From Rhynchopus sp. YZ270_cl-10 (taxonomy: Eukaryota; Euglenozoa; Diplonemea; Diplonemida; Diplonemidae): a stretch of 64,000 nt of DNA. The notes beneath the pieces are model-generated. The model saw nothing but the letters and a program-made list of their open reading frames with translations. It searched no databases and was not told where the DNA came from. Below, piece by piece: positions 20,341-32,158 of this stretch. The stretch's first letter is position 1. The number at the start of each line of letters is the position of its first letter. A program made the translations under genes and the position numbers. The DNA is taken from positions 496,001 to 560,000 of the forward strand of contig OZ037849.1 in NCBI GenBank assembly GCA_964035575.1. Reading direction: 5' to 3'.

Positions 20341-21949
20341 GTCAAAACCTTCTAAGGTGCGCCTCTGTACTAACTGAACTCTCGAAAATTTTTTTGGTCA
20401 TACCCTAAAAGTGCCCAATTTTGCAATTCCAGCCAGAATTGAGCAGTTTTGAGCCTTTCTAGGGGTCTAAAACGCGTTTTTGAGGTTTTTTCACCCCCAA
20501 AAAACACCCATAGGCATTTTAACGTCAAAAACACAAAATCGCGAAGGGCTACGAAGAAGCAGGCAGCAAATATCTATGAGGGTGCTCAGAAGAACGCCTC
20601 ATAAGAAACCTACGACATTGCTCGGAAAGGATTTCTGAAATTTTCGAAGATCAAATCCTGTGAAGAAGATTACACCGTCTTCTTCGATCACTAGCACAAG
20701 GAACGCTTCATTTCCAATTGTACGGCAAAACAAAATTACAAACTGGGAAAATTAAACTTTTTCTCCTTGAGAAGGCTCGAAAGAAGGCTCAAAAGGCTCA
20801 ATTTTCCTGGTGGTGTTCGGGGTATTGGAGAACACAAATTTTCATTTCAATTCACAACTCTTTCACAACAATAGATGTCATAGACTGTGTTGTGAAGAGT
20901 TGTGACGAGTCATGTGAACACCTACCATCCCACACATGATGATAATGTTACTAGGGTTTTTGGTGATACGACATGCGAGATTAGATGTTATTTTATAACA
21001 TGTCACATAGATTTGACAGGTCTCGTGGGTGGGTCTTCGGAAATGCAACAAAACGACCTCTTGGGCGGAAAAGGATATTTACGCACTTTTTGAGACGGGG
21101 TTTCTTTACTAGAACCAGAGGAATCTCATAGTTCAGAGTACGGGTACTTTAGAGTGTTTTCACACACACATGTGACCCCACCGTGGAGAGCAATCAGCTC
21201 GCGCAATCAAAAGAAAGCAGAGAAAAGGGAAAGGAAAAAGGTTGGGTACCGTGCGCCTGCGGCGCTACCTGTTCCCAGTCAAAAACACCACAATTTCATC
21301 TGAATTTGGGTTTTCAGACTGAAAATGCCCCTTGTTTTGGAGTATGGGTTCATATTATGTGAAAATTTAAGTCACTAAAATTTGTCCACTTTTCCGAATA
21401 TGCCCCACCACAGACCCGCAAACCCGCAAACCAGCTCGGAAATGCCACAAAACACTGCTTTTTCACCCCCAGACGTAACCCTATTTGAGGTGCGTTTTTT
21501 TGGGCCCGAAGCACGATTTTTCAGATTTTTTCCAAAAGTTAGCGCGAAGCGAGCGGAAATTTTTTTGGGGTGTACTTCCGCGAGCACAGCGAGCAGAAAA
21601 AAATTAAGGTGCTGTCATGCCAGTCATCTGGGGGTCGGGCGAGGGGGCCCCAACAGTCCGATACCCCGGAACTGGAGTATAATGAACCGGTCATTTCGGA
21701 ACGGGAACCAGGGAACGGTTCCCCGGTTCCCCTAAGAGCAGTCCACGTTGATCCAGAACCAGCTTCTATCCCTCAGAGGAGCTGGCACAAATGGTGAATG
21801 TGCAGACAAGGTATGGTTTTATCTCCCCCAGAAAATACAATTTTCACATATGGGGGGTTTTACACTACTTTTTGCGTCCCTGTCTTTCTACATCCTCAAA
21901 TTCGATAACCATTTTTCTTGAAGTCATGAATTAACTTGTATTTTCCAAG
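20341..21949. other. Repeat-rich spacer
   Basis: 20390-20480 is related in inverse to about 26950-27060. 20835-20895 matches 120-175 inverted. 21170-21490 matches 58430-58560 and 58930-59060 inverted (GTGGAGAGCAATC and AGTATGGGTTCATA stretches). 21535-21625 matches 30870-30960 inverted (GCTCGC-rich). No gene recognised. Confidence 0.5.
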
Positions 21950-23290
21950 CTACCATAACCTAACTACACCCCACATTTCCACTCATCACAGGATCGTGAA
22001 ATCTGAACAGCATCTGCGAGTGCGATGAGAACCTTCGCCGTCTCCGACATTCAACTCACACACGTTCACCTGCATCAATACTGAGTTTGCGGATGAAGGG
22101 GGGTGGGAACATTTTGTCCGTCACTGCTATTGCCATTAACCCAGGGAGCATGGCTAGTGCAAGAAATTCGACTTTGGAAACCTTCCGGAAAGTCTGTCCT
22201 CTGCTTGCGGAGGACGAGGCACAAGAAAATATTGCGTTCCCCCAGAAATCCAGTGCACATTTCACACTCTTTGTGGGTGGTCTTGTTGCCTTTTTGTCAA
22301 CAGTAATTTTGGCCCAGGCATGCTCTTGAAGCATGACAATTTAGTGTGTATGGGGCAGGGTGTTGTTTTGTTCTGAATTCTCTTTGTTATAACATCTAAG
22401 TCAATCGCGGGTGGTGGTTTGTGTAGCGTGAGGCACTCTTTTTAACAAACTTCCTGCGGCTGCTAAAGCGTTATTTCTTCGGATTTAACCCGTACAGCGT
22501 AACATAGTGGATTCGCCTGGTCGACACAACCTTTGATAGATATGGGATAACCAACCCCCTTCGACCCCTCGTGGGTTCACTGAACAAGCCCTAGTGGTAG
22601 TTAAACGCGATTGACATTTACATTCCTAGAGATGAAAGAACAAGACAACACTTCTGTACCCGCGCATCAAAATTGTGGAAAACTTTGCACCCCAAACACC
22701 CTCAACTCAACAACGCCCGCCAAAAGGCGCCCCTTGTTGCTGGGAGTTGGTTCTCATGATACCTGCACAGCGGGCATTCCTCTGAGTCCAACGCATGTTT
22801 GGCCTGTCTGCGGCGTTGTACTTCAGGTGCACGAAGACAGGGTCTGGTGGTAAATTTTGCGTAGTACTGCGACGTAGTACTGCGTGGGTCTGGGAATATG
22901 GGTACCTGGGTACAGGATATTTGTTGTCAAAGACATCTTCCACCATGTATTGAGGAGGGTAAGACAGTGGTCGCAGTTTCTACTTGATAGCATTACAACA
23001 TTTAACTTCTCCACGGGGGTCTTGGGCCGTTCACTCGGTTATACCTTGACTACCGGAAGATATTCTTGAGGCCTTTTTGGTCTCTAGAATATCCGGTCTT
23101 CCCGAACGGAGGCACACTTTGTGTGTTACTACGACCTGGCAACTTCCAGCAGTAGGTTAAGTAATCTTTCTTGTAAATTGTTGGAACATTATCTCCTCAG
23201 TGCATGAATGCCCCACGTGACTGGACACTTTTGTGTTTGTCATGTGGAGCTGTGGTTGCTCTTTCACGACTTTTTTCCTTGTACACAGTG
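21950..23290. repeat. Left arm of a 4.3-kb imperfect palindrome
   Basis: The arm is inverted at about 24935-26285 with high similarity; one shared landmark is AACAACGCCCGCCAAAAGGC (left) and its complement near 25480. Short codon-like stretches survive in both arms when read toward the outside, such as MLQEHAWAKITVDKK and NVVMLSGRNCEHCLTLLNAW, suggesting a decayed coding region duplicated head to head. I do not assign a family. Confidence 0.75.
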
Positions 23291-23369
23291 TACCGTGTAC
23301 CTGGGTACCTGGGTACCTGGGTACCTGGGTACCTGGGTACCTGGGTACCTGGTCAGATCTCTGACCAGC
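23291..23369. repeat. 8-bp repeat (CCTGGGTA)n
   Basis: About seven units of CCTGGGTA, each containing GTAC at the junction, next to TCTGACCAGCGCACCGTG, which also occurs beside the GACCAGGT arrays at 24700 and 27690. Confidence 0.8.
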
Positions 23370-23518
23370 GCACCGTGTGCACAAGTAAAAAGTTACTTGT
23401 GCACAAGTAAAAGTTACTTGTGGTCACAAGTAATTACTTGTGACCACAAGTAAAAATTATTACATGTAAAACCACAAGTAAAACCACAAGTAAAGTAAGT
23501 TACTTCAACGTCGTGTAG
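23370..23518. repeat. ACAAGTAA-rich terminal repeat, right copy
   Basis: Inverse of 20184-20340, ending TTACTTCAACGTCGTGTA immediately before the foldback element at 23519. Confidence 0.68.
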
Positions 23519-24690
23519 GGGGTCCGACTGTGAGTAAAATGACCGTACAAAAAACTCATTATTAAACTTCTGGTCATCTCCAAGGCAACTGTGGGTGAAA
23601 AACACCCTCAGAGTGGGTCACAGGGGGCCTGTGGGCCGAAAAACGACCCAGAAGCCACCCCAGAATACAAAAAAATGGAAAAAATTAGTGAAAAACCGGC
23701 TTTTTGACGGTTTTGGCCATGTTGGGCAGAATAGCGATTTTTCAAGAAAAAAACCAAAAAACGGCATATTTTTTGACATCACAAAGCCTCCTTTGGCACA
23801 AATATACCCCAAAAGTGTCCTGTGAGTCCATTCCAACCTGTTTTGGGCATATTTGACACTTTTGGAAGTGTTTTTTTGGTGTTTTCACACTGAAAAACAC
23901 CCCCACAAAACCCCCGGACCGCCCCCGGGACAGCACTGCCACTGTTGCTCGACCACATTCTCGGCCATATTTTTGCTTAAAACCCCCGAAAAAGGGCCCC
24001 CGGAACCCCAATCTTTCCAAATTTCCACCACATCCACACCCAAACACCGCAAAAACACGACAGAAAATCGTCTTAAAAAACACACTTTTTTCAAAAAGGT
24101 CATCAGGCAGGTTCCATAATAGCCTTTTTGAAAAAAGTGTGTTTTTTAAGACGATTTTCTGTCGTGTTTTTGCGGTGTTTGGGTGGGGATGAGGTGGAAA
24201 TTTGGAAAGATTGGGGTTCCGGGGGCCCTTTTTCGGGGGTTTTAAGCAAAAATATGGCCGAGAATGTGGTCGGAGCAATGGTGGCAGTGCTGTCCCGGGG
24301 GCGGTCCGGGGGTTTTGTGGGGGTGTTTTTCAGTGTGAAAACACCAAAAAAACACTTCCAAAAGTGTCAAATATGCCCAAAACAGGTTGGAATGGACTCA
24401 CAGGCCACTTTTGGGGTATATTTGTGCCAAAGGAGGCTTTGTGATGTCAAAAAATATGCCGTTTTTTGATTTTTTTCTTGAAAAATCGCTGTTTTGCCCA
24501 ACATGACCAAAACGTGAAAAAAGCCGTTTTTTCACTATTTTTTTCCATTTTTTTGTATTCTGGGGTGGCTTCTGGGTCGTTTTTCGGCCCACAGGCCCCC
24601 TGTGACCCACTCTGAGGGTGTTTTTCATCCGCAGTTGCCTTGGAAATGACCAGAAGTTTAATAATGAGTTTTTTGTACGAAATTTTATAC
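23519..24690. mobile_element. Foldback element A (long inverted arms)
   Basis: Two arms of about 570 bases are near-perfect inverted copies meeting at about 24085-24120. The outer roughly 430 bases are shared with elements at 41664-42237/50785-51790 and 53590-54790. No transposase is present. Each arm is open for about 100 codons on both strands, but the two readings are of low complexity and I do not call a gene. The RNA or single strand would form one long hairpin. Confidence 0.85.
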
Positions 24691-24934
24691 ACACCGTGCG
24701 CTGGTCAGAGGTCTGACCAGGTAATACCTGGTCAGATTTATGACCAGGTACACCTGGTCAGATCTGACCAGGTACACCTGGTCATGACCAGGTATACCTG
24801 GTCATGACCAGGTATACCTGGTCAGATGACCAGGTACCTGGTCACATTTACCCGGGTAAGTACCCAGGCGCCCAGGTGACCAGGTACCCAGGTACCCAGG
24901 TCCAGGTCCAGGAACAGGTACCCAGGAACAAGAA
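24691..24934. repeat. Array of 18-bp palindromes GACCAGGTATACCTGGTC
   Basis: Repeated ACCTGGTCA and TGACCAGGT half-sites arranged as perfect or near-perfect dyads with AC, TA or TG centres, followed by GTACCCAGG units. A second array with the same unit lies at 27535-27705. Dyads of this type are typical of protein-binding or transposase-binding sites, but no binding protein is known here. Confidence 0.8.
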
Positions 24935-26285
24935 AAAAGTCGTGAAAGAGCAACCACAGCTCCACATGACAAACACAAAAGTGTCCAGTCACGTGGGGCA
25001 TTCATGCACTGAGGAGATAATGATCCAACAATTTACAAGAAAGATTACTTAACCTACTGCTGGAAATTGCCAGGTCGTAGTAACACACAAAGTGTGCCTC
25101 CGTTCGGGAAGACCGGATATTCTAGAGACCAAAAAGGCCTCAAGAATATCTTCCGGTAGTCAAGGTAGAACCGAGTGAACGGCCCAAGACCCCCGTGGAG
25201 AAGTTAAATGTTGTAATGCTATCAGGTAGAAACTGCGAACACTGTCTTACCCTCCTCAATGCATGGTGGTTGATGTCTTCCACAACAAATTTCCTGTACC
25301 CAGGTACCCAGGTTCCCAGACCCACGCAGTACTACGTCGCAGTACTACGCAAAATTTACCACCAGACCCTGTCTTCGTGCACCTGAAGTACAACGCCGCA
25401 GACAGGCCAAACATGCGTTGGACTCAGAGGAATGCCCGCTGTGCAGGTATCATGAGAACCAACTCCCAGCAACAAGGGGCGCCTTTTGGCGGGCGTTGTT
25501 GAGGGTGTTTGGGGTGCAAAGTTTTCCACAATTTTGATGCGCGGGTACAGAAGTGTTGTCTTGTTCTTTCATCTCTAGGAAATGTAAATGTCAATCGCGT
25601 TTAACTACCACGAGGGCTTGTTCAGTGAACCCACGAGGGGTCGAAGGGGGTTGGTTATCCCATATCTATCAAAGGTTGTGTCGACCAGGCTAAACCACTA
25701 TGTTACGCTGTACGTTGTTAAATCCGAAGAAATAACACTTTAGCAGCCACAGGAAGTTTGCTAAAAAGAGTGCCTCACGCTACACAAACCACCACCCGCG
25801 ATTGACTTAGATGTTATAACAAAGAGAATTCAGAACAAAACAACACCCTGCCCCATACACACTAAATTGTCATGCTTCAAGAGCATGCCTGGGCCAAAAT
25901 TACTGTTGACAAAAAAGGCAACAAGACCACCCACAAGGAGTGTGAAATGTGCACTGGTTTTCTGGGGGAACGCAATATTTTCTTGTGTCTAGTCCTCCGG
26001 AAGCAGAGGACAGACTTTCCGGAAGGTTTCCAAAGTCGAATTTCTTGCACTAGCTATGCTCCCTGGGTTAAATGGCAATAGCAGTGACTGACAAAATATT
26101 CCCACCCCCCAGGTCTTCGTCCACAAACCCAGAATAGATTGATGTGGGTGAAGCCTTTCGGATTTTTGAGTTGTTGATAGAATGTCGAAGAGCGGCGAAA
26201 CTTCTCATCGCAATCACGGATGCAGTTCAGATTTCACGATCCTGTGATGAGTGTAAATGTGGGGTGTGATTAAGTTATGGTGTAT
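24935..26285. repeat. Right arm of the 4.3-kb palindrome
   Basis: Inverse of 21950-23290, with scattered differences and a diverged outer end (near 26100-26285). Differences between arms are far more frequent than inside foldback A, so the large palindrome is older than the element in its centre. Confidence 0.75.
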
Positions 26286-27534
26286 AAACGCAGTACTGTA
26301 AAATCGTTTAATTTGTCACCTACAATTCTTCCGTCCCTAATACAGAAAGTATCACTCAAGGCTGTACTTTAAAAAGTAGACACAAAAAATCGCCCAACGT
26401 AATGTGAGGGGGTGACAAAATTCATTTATGACTGATATTTCAACTCGGTTAATTAGGGTGTGACAAATTAAACGATTTTCCAGTATTAAAGATGAGGTTA
26501 ATGAAGAAAGTTGGGGAGATCCGGGTGCCCGCAACAACAATATTCACAAAAAATCACAAACAAAAAATCTTATTCACAAAAAATCACACAAAATCACAAA
26601 AAATAAATCCTATTCACAAAAAATCACAAGCAATAACGGCTGCCTTATGACAAGCAATACGTAAGTTTATTCCGATTACACAAAGTAGGGGTAGTCTGCA
26701 AGCACCAGCCAAAAAAGAGTGAGATCGGTGATCAGGGAAAACAAACACCACCACACAACAACTTGACAACCACTAAAGGAATGAATCTACACTCGTGCCT
26801 GACAGTTAAACATATTTACATACCTTGTCTTCATCGTAACCTGCGCCTTCGCTGCTGTCAAGGTGCCTTCTCTGGGTACAGTGCCCAGTGTCCAGTACAG
26901 AAAAAAAAAATTCGTCTAAAAAATCGAGTACGCAAAACCACATCTTAGACATTTTAGACCCCTACAGAGGCTCAAAAGTGCCAAATTTTGCGTTTATGGC
27001 CTCAAATCGTAAAAATTAGCTACTACAGTACACGGGGTATGACCGTATTTTGGCTGAAATTTTGACTTGAAAATTTTTTTCAACATTTGCCCAATCTGAG
27101 GTTTTCTTTGGATTTTTTGGGACATTTTATGACCTACCACGGCCAGTTTTGGGCAAAAAAGTTATTTTTTCTTTGGTCAAAAATCGCCTTGTCTAACCAC
27201 TGTTCAGTGTAGGATTGTTCAAATACGTGTATTTGGTGAAACCCCAGATGGTCAAAACACCCGAATTTTGCGTTTTTTTTGCATTTTTCGGTGCCCCAAG
27301 ACCCAACCCAGAGGCCAAATTTTTCCCGAAAAAAAAAAATTTTTTTTTGAGATTTTTCGATTTTTTGCTAAGGTGATGCCCATACAAAATGTACAGGGTG
27401 TACACAAATAGCCGTGGAATAAATTCTAGATGCTCTAAACTGCTCGTAAGTGCCTTTATTTGCACTTTTAGCCCAGTTTTGAGGTCATATGGACCCACCA
27501 AGGGCATTTTTGTGTTGTCAAAAAAAAAAAAAAA
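26286..27534. other. AT-rich spacer with ATTCACAAAAAATCACA repeats
   Basis: Short TTCACAAAAAATCACA units repeat at 26540-26630. 26950-27060 is related inversely to 20390-20480. No gene recognised. Confidence 0.4.
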
Positions 27535-27705
27535 AACCTGGTCACAGTGGCCAAATACCTGGTCACTGACCAGGTATACCTGGTCAATACCTGGTCATTG
27601 ACCAGGTATACCTGGTCATGACCAGGTGTACCTGGTCAATCTGACCAGGTCAAAACCTGGTCATATTACCTGGTCAACTGACCAGGTATCCTCTGACCAG
27701 CGCAC
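27535..27705. repeat. Second array of GACCAGGTATACCTGGTC palindromes
   Basis: Same dyad unit as at 24691, ending in CTCTGACCAGCGCACGGTGC. The flanking GACCAGCGCAC sequence is shared by both arrays and by 23355. Confidence 0.8.
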
Positions 27706-28955
27706 GGTGCACAAGTCTATTAGGAGTCGGACCCCCTAGGGGGGGGGGGTTAGGGGGTAGCAAACCCCACGTAAAAAGTGAGGCAAAAGTGGTTTTTTCG
27801 GATTTTTGAAAAAAAAAGCTTTCTATGTCATTCTGACCATACTCTCCGACCCATACCCCCCAGAAAACACCCCCTGACCCGGTTTCCACCCGAAATAGCA
27901 CTTTCTGTGCCCAAAAATGGACAAATTCAAAAAAAAAAAATTTTTGGCCAGGACTTGGTACCTTTGGTGGGTACCAGGTCCTGGCACCCTTTTTAAAACA
28001 TGGTTCTAAGTTCCACCAAGTCCCTCTAAACACCCCGAAACAGCCTGGGTACCCCTCGGGATAGGTTCTGGGGTGAAAATATGTGGCTTTGGGGCCTTTT
28101 CTGGTCCCCAGAATGAGTAAAAGCGGTCCAAACAGCAGGTGGTGCAGATGAAGGCCACAGTGGAGAGAACCACACGCTGCTTTTTGGACCGCTTTTACAC
28201 ATTCTGGGGCTAGAAAAACCCCCAAAGCCACATATTTTCACCCCAGAACCTATCTCGAGGGGTACCCAGGCGGTTTCGGGGTGTTTATCCACCTTAGTTC
28301 GCATGCTTTTTTTACTTTTTTTTTGATTTTTCTTGAAAATCTTGGTTTTCCTGTAGGTGTGCTATTTCTATTGGCACTATATTGTCACTCAGGTTGGGAG
28401 GGGGACAGTGATGGAACACAACGCATTTTTGACCCAAAAAACAGGGTACTTCACCTATTTTGAGGTTGAGGAATCAATTCCGGGGTGATTTTTGGACATT
28501 AGAGACGTTCTGGCGGTCTCATTGGGGGTGTTGGTGCTCGTGACAAGGTAAAAAGCAAGTGTGTGTTTAATAAACCATGGAGTGTTGGGTATGTCAAATC
28601 ACTCTGAGACGCCTCTGGGGACCAGAAAAGGCCCCAAAGCCACATATTTTCACCCCAGAACCCATCTCGAGGGGTACCCAAGCGGTTTCGGGGTGTTTAG
28701 AGGGACTTGTTGGAACTTAGAACCATGTTTCAAAAAGGGTACAAGTACTGTGCCAAGGGTTTGCCCTACCAAGTCCTGGCCAAAATTTTTTTTTTTTTGA
28801 ATTTGTCCATTTTTGCAGGCCTTTTGCTAACCATCATGCCATCATGCCACGTTTTTGGGCGTTTTTTATTTTTTTTCCCATCATGCCACCATCATGCCAC
28901 GGGGGGGTGGTGGGGCAGGGATTTCGCTCTCCATCACCTGGGGATTTCCCCCCAG

Positions 28956-30872
28956 ATGGCATGATGGCATGATGGCATGATGGCATGATGGCATGATGGC
29001 ATGATGGCATGATGGCATGATGGCATGATGGCATGATGGCATGATGGCATGATGGCATGATGGCATGATGGCATGATGGCATGATGGCATGATGGCATGA
29101 TGGCATGATGGCATGATGGCATGATGGCATGATGGCATGATGGCATGATGGCATGATGGCATGATGGCATGATGGCATGATGGCATGATGGCATGATGGC
29201 ATGATGGCATGATGGCATGATGGCATGATGGCATGATGGCATGATGGCGTGATGGCGTGATGGCGTGATGGCATGATGGCATGATGGTATGATGGCATGA
29301 TGGCATGATGGCATGATGGCATGATGGCATGATGGCATGATGGCATGATGGCATGATGGCATGATGGCATGATGGCATGATGGCATGATGGCATGATGGC
29401 ATGATGGCATGATGGCATGATGGCATGATGGCATGATGGCATGATGGCATGATGGCATGATGGTATGATGGCATGATGGCATGATGGCATGATGGCATGA
29501 TGGCATGATGGCATGATGGCATGATGGCATGATGGCATGATGGCATGATGGCATGATGGCATGATGGCATGATGGCATGATGGCATGATGGCATGATGGC
29601 ATGATGGCATGATGGCATGATGGCATGATGGCATGATGGCATGATGGCATGATGGCATGATGGCATGATGGCATGATGGCATGATGGCATGATGGCATGA
29701 TGGCATGATGGCATGATGGCATGATGGCATGATGGCATGATGGCATGATGGCATGATGGCATGATGGCATGATGGCATGATGGCATGATGGCATGATGGC
29801 ATGATGGCATGATGGCATGATGGCATGATGGCATGATGGCATGATGGCATGATGGCATGATGGCATGATGGCATGATGGCATGATGGCATGATGGCGTGA
29901 TGGCGTGATGGCGTGATGGCATGATGGCATGATGGTATGATGGCATGATGGCATGATGGCATGATGGCATGATGGCATGATGGCATGATGGCATGATGGC
30001 ATGATGGCATGATGGCATGATGGCATGATGGCATGATGGCATGATGGCATGATGGCATGATGGCATGATGGCATGATGGCATGATGGCATGATGGTATGA
30101 TGGCATGATGGCATGATGGCATGATGGCATGATGGCATGATGGCATGATGGCATGATGGCATGATGGCATGATGGCATGATGGCATGATGGCATGATGGC
30201 ATGATGGCATGATGGCATGATGGCATGATGGCATGATGGCATGATGGCATGATGGCATGATGGCATGATGGCATGATGGCATGATGGCATGATGGCATGA
30301 TGGCATGATGGCATGATGGCATGATGGCATGATGGCATGATGGCATGATGGCATGATGGCATGATGGCATGATGGCATGATGGCATGATGGCATGATGGC
30401 ATGATGGCATGATGGCATGATGGCATGATGGCATGATGGCATGATGGCATGATGGCATGATGGCATGATGGCATGATGGCATGATGGCATGATGGCATGA
30501 TGGCATGATGGCATGATGGCATGATGGCATGATGGCATGATGGCATGATGGCATGATGGCATGATGGCATGATGGCATGATGGCATGATGGCATGATGGC
30601 ATGATGGCATGATGGCATGATGGCATGATGGCATGATGGCATGATGGCATGATGGCATGATGGCATGATGGCATGATGGCATGATGGCATGATGGCATGA
30701 TGGCATGATGGCATGATGGCATGATGGCATGATGGCATGATGGCATGATGGCATGATGGCGTGATGGCGTGATGGCGTGATGGCGTGATGGCGTGATGGC
30801 GTGATGGCGTGATGGCGTGATGGCGTGATGGCGTGATGGCGTGATGGCGTGATGGCGTGATGGCGTGATGGC
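28956..30872. repeat. 8-bp satellite (GATGGCAT)n, about 240 copies
   Basis: Mostly GATGGCAT, with GATGGCGT variants (three in a row near 29243 and 29891; about 14 in a row at the right end, 30756-30872) and single GATGGTAT variants near 29286, 29461, 29934 and 30094. Every frame is open, so the long reading frames here are spurious. Confidence 0.97.
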
Positions 30873-30965
30873 ACCTTAAAATTTTTCTGCTCGCTGCGCT
30901 CGCGGAGGTATACCTCAAAAAAAATTCCCGCTCGCTTCGCTCGCGCTGTACGCTATTTTCTTCCT
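30873..30965. repeat. GCTCGC-rich repeat, second copy
   Basis: The CTGCTCGCTGCGCTCGCGGA and GCTCGCTTCGCTCGCG stretches recur inverted at 21535-21625, in both places next to a GGCACCTTAA / AAGGTGC boundary. Confidence 0.6.
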
Positions 30966-31550
30966 GCCTACGGTGCCATTTTACAATGTCTAAGGGGATT
31001 CCCTTGCATTTTGCAGCCAGAAATGAAACTTGACCCAAGCTGCAAAAATTTGACCATTGTTATTTCAAAGTGACCCAACCGTTGCAACAGCCCCTGCTTC
31101 TGGCAGACGTATTGATTTTGTACGGTTAGTGTACGTAAGGCGCAAGACCAAGCACCGTTAATAAAGGATTAGATTCCGTTTTTGTTATCTTGCAAAACTG
31201 ACCCTTCGCCTCTCCACCCTGTGGCTGGCAGGGAGGCGCGCGCGAAGCGCGCGACGACCGCTTTTACCAGGTGGGAAAGCTCGGAATGTACTTTTTTTCC
31301 AGGAAATTATTTTTTTTGACCATCATGCCATTCAGGGGGAAAATCCCAAAGTTAGCAAAAGGCCTGGCATTTTTGGGCACAGAAAGTGCTATTTCGGGTG
31401 GAAACCGGGTCAGGGGGTGTTTTTTTGGGGGTATGGGTCGGAGAGTATGGTCAGAATGACATAGAAAGCTTTTTTTTTCAAAAGTCAAAAAAATCGTGTT
31501 TGCCTCGGGCTTTTGCTACCCCCTACCCCCGGGGGGGGGGGGGGGTAGGG

Positions 31551-31819
31551 GGCGTAATGGCCTTAAGGAAGGGTGAAGCCAAACCACAAAAAAACGGGAA
31601 AAACTACTTTTGACCAGGGGAAAATGCCAAAATCCACCTCAAAAACACCCTGGGACCCCCTGTCGGGCAAAAATTGGCACCAGAACCATGAAAAATGCAA
31701 AAAAAATGGTGAAATATGGTGAAATATGAGGTAAAATGGGTGAGGGTTGGGAGGGTACTTTTTACAAATTTTCTGATCCCCCCCGTCTCCCCTCTTATGC
31801 ACAAAACTGGCTAGATATG
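31551..31819. other. Spacer
   Basis: No feature beyond A-rich and C-rich runs. Confidence 0.3.
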
Positions 31820-32158
31820 TTATGTGCCCCTCCCCCTCTTCCCCTTTCCCCTTGGTCTGTGCACTCTCAGTGTCTGCTTGTCCGATGGCGGGGTGTACGT
31901 CTCCGTGGCAATAGCCTTGGCAACGTCCTTCTTCAGTAGTGGCTGAGTAGCAGGGAGCCCCAATTTCTCATACTGTTCACGAAGCTCGTGGGATTTAAAC
32001 TTCTTAGCGAGTCTGTTTTCCTCCGCCACCTTAGTGTCCACTGCGTGTATCCTCTTGTACACTTCTCGGATTGACTCCACAGGCTCCTTCTGTGCAGCAA
32101 CTATGTCTTTCATTTTTAATGGGATGTGGGACAATGATTTGGAGTTGTATCCCCACAT
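31820..32158 (-). CDS. Hypothetical small basic protein
   Basis: 112 residues if started at 32158; an internal Met (KMKDIVAAQ) would give 97. The sequence is strongly charged and predicted helical in the middle (KRIHAVDTKVAEENRLAKKF, then KSHELREQYEKLG), with a basic tail (RPRGKGKRGRGT). Balanced composition and lack of repeats make it look like a true coding exon, possibly the last exon of a split gene. It diverges from the kinase gene 0.7 kb away. I recognise no family. Confidence 0.5.
   Translation of the reverse strand: MWGYNSKSLSHIPLKMKDIVAAQKEPVESIREVYKRIHAVDTKVAEENRLAKKFKSHELREQYEKLGLPATQPLLKKDVAKAIATETYTPPSDKQTLRVHRPRGKGKRGRGT

Larger units (their letters stand above)
28816..31367. 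mobile_element. hAT-like TIR insertion filled with an 8-bp satellite
   Basis: Ends are a 16-bp inverted repeat, CAGGCCTTTTGCTAAC (28816-28831) and its complement (31351-31366). CATTTTTG lies directly left (28808-28815) and again at 31368-31375, one G past the right end. The uninterrupted arm at about 27930 reads CCCAAAAATGG, confirming that CATTTTTG was a single target copy before insertion. An 8-bp duplication is the hAT hallmark. CATCATGCC motifs just inside both ends are the same as the satellite unit. Confidence 0.8.
27720..31550. mobile_element. Foldback element D, interrupted by a hAT-like insertion
   Basis: The left arm (27722-28130) is matched inversely by 28600-28815 and, after the insertion, by 31368-31545. 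Both outer ends carry GGGGGTAGCAAA-type sequence beside G tracts. A third partial arm copy lies at 28185-28290, and a further fragment far away at about 52935-53012 (CCAAAGCCACATATTTTCAC). No transposase recognised. Confidence 0.75.

Noticed and set aside
23595-24469. 100-codon frames in foldback arms as genes
   Set aside because: They occur in inverted repeats on both strands, are low in complexity and match no domain; kept only as a finding.
21950-26285. piggyBac-like transposase in the palindrome arms
   Set aside because: A few Cys/His-containing stretches are suggestive, but I could not see a continuous DDE signature or the family's C-terminal cysteine pattern.
28956-30872. CRISPR-like appearance of regular repeats
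   Set aside because: Units are contiguous without unique spacers, in a eukaryotic context.
28834-31038. Open frames of over 600 codons made of MPSCHHAI repeats
   Set aside because: Direct product of the 8-bp satellite GATGGCAT; open in all three minus frames.
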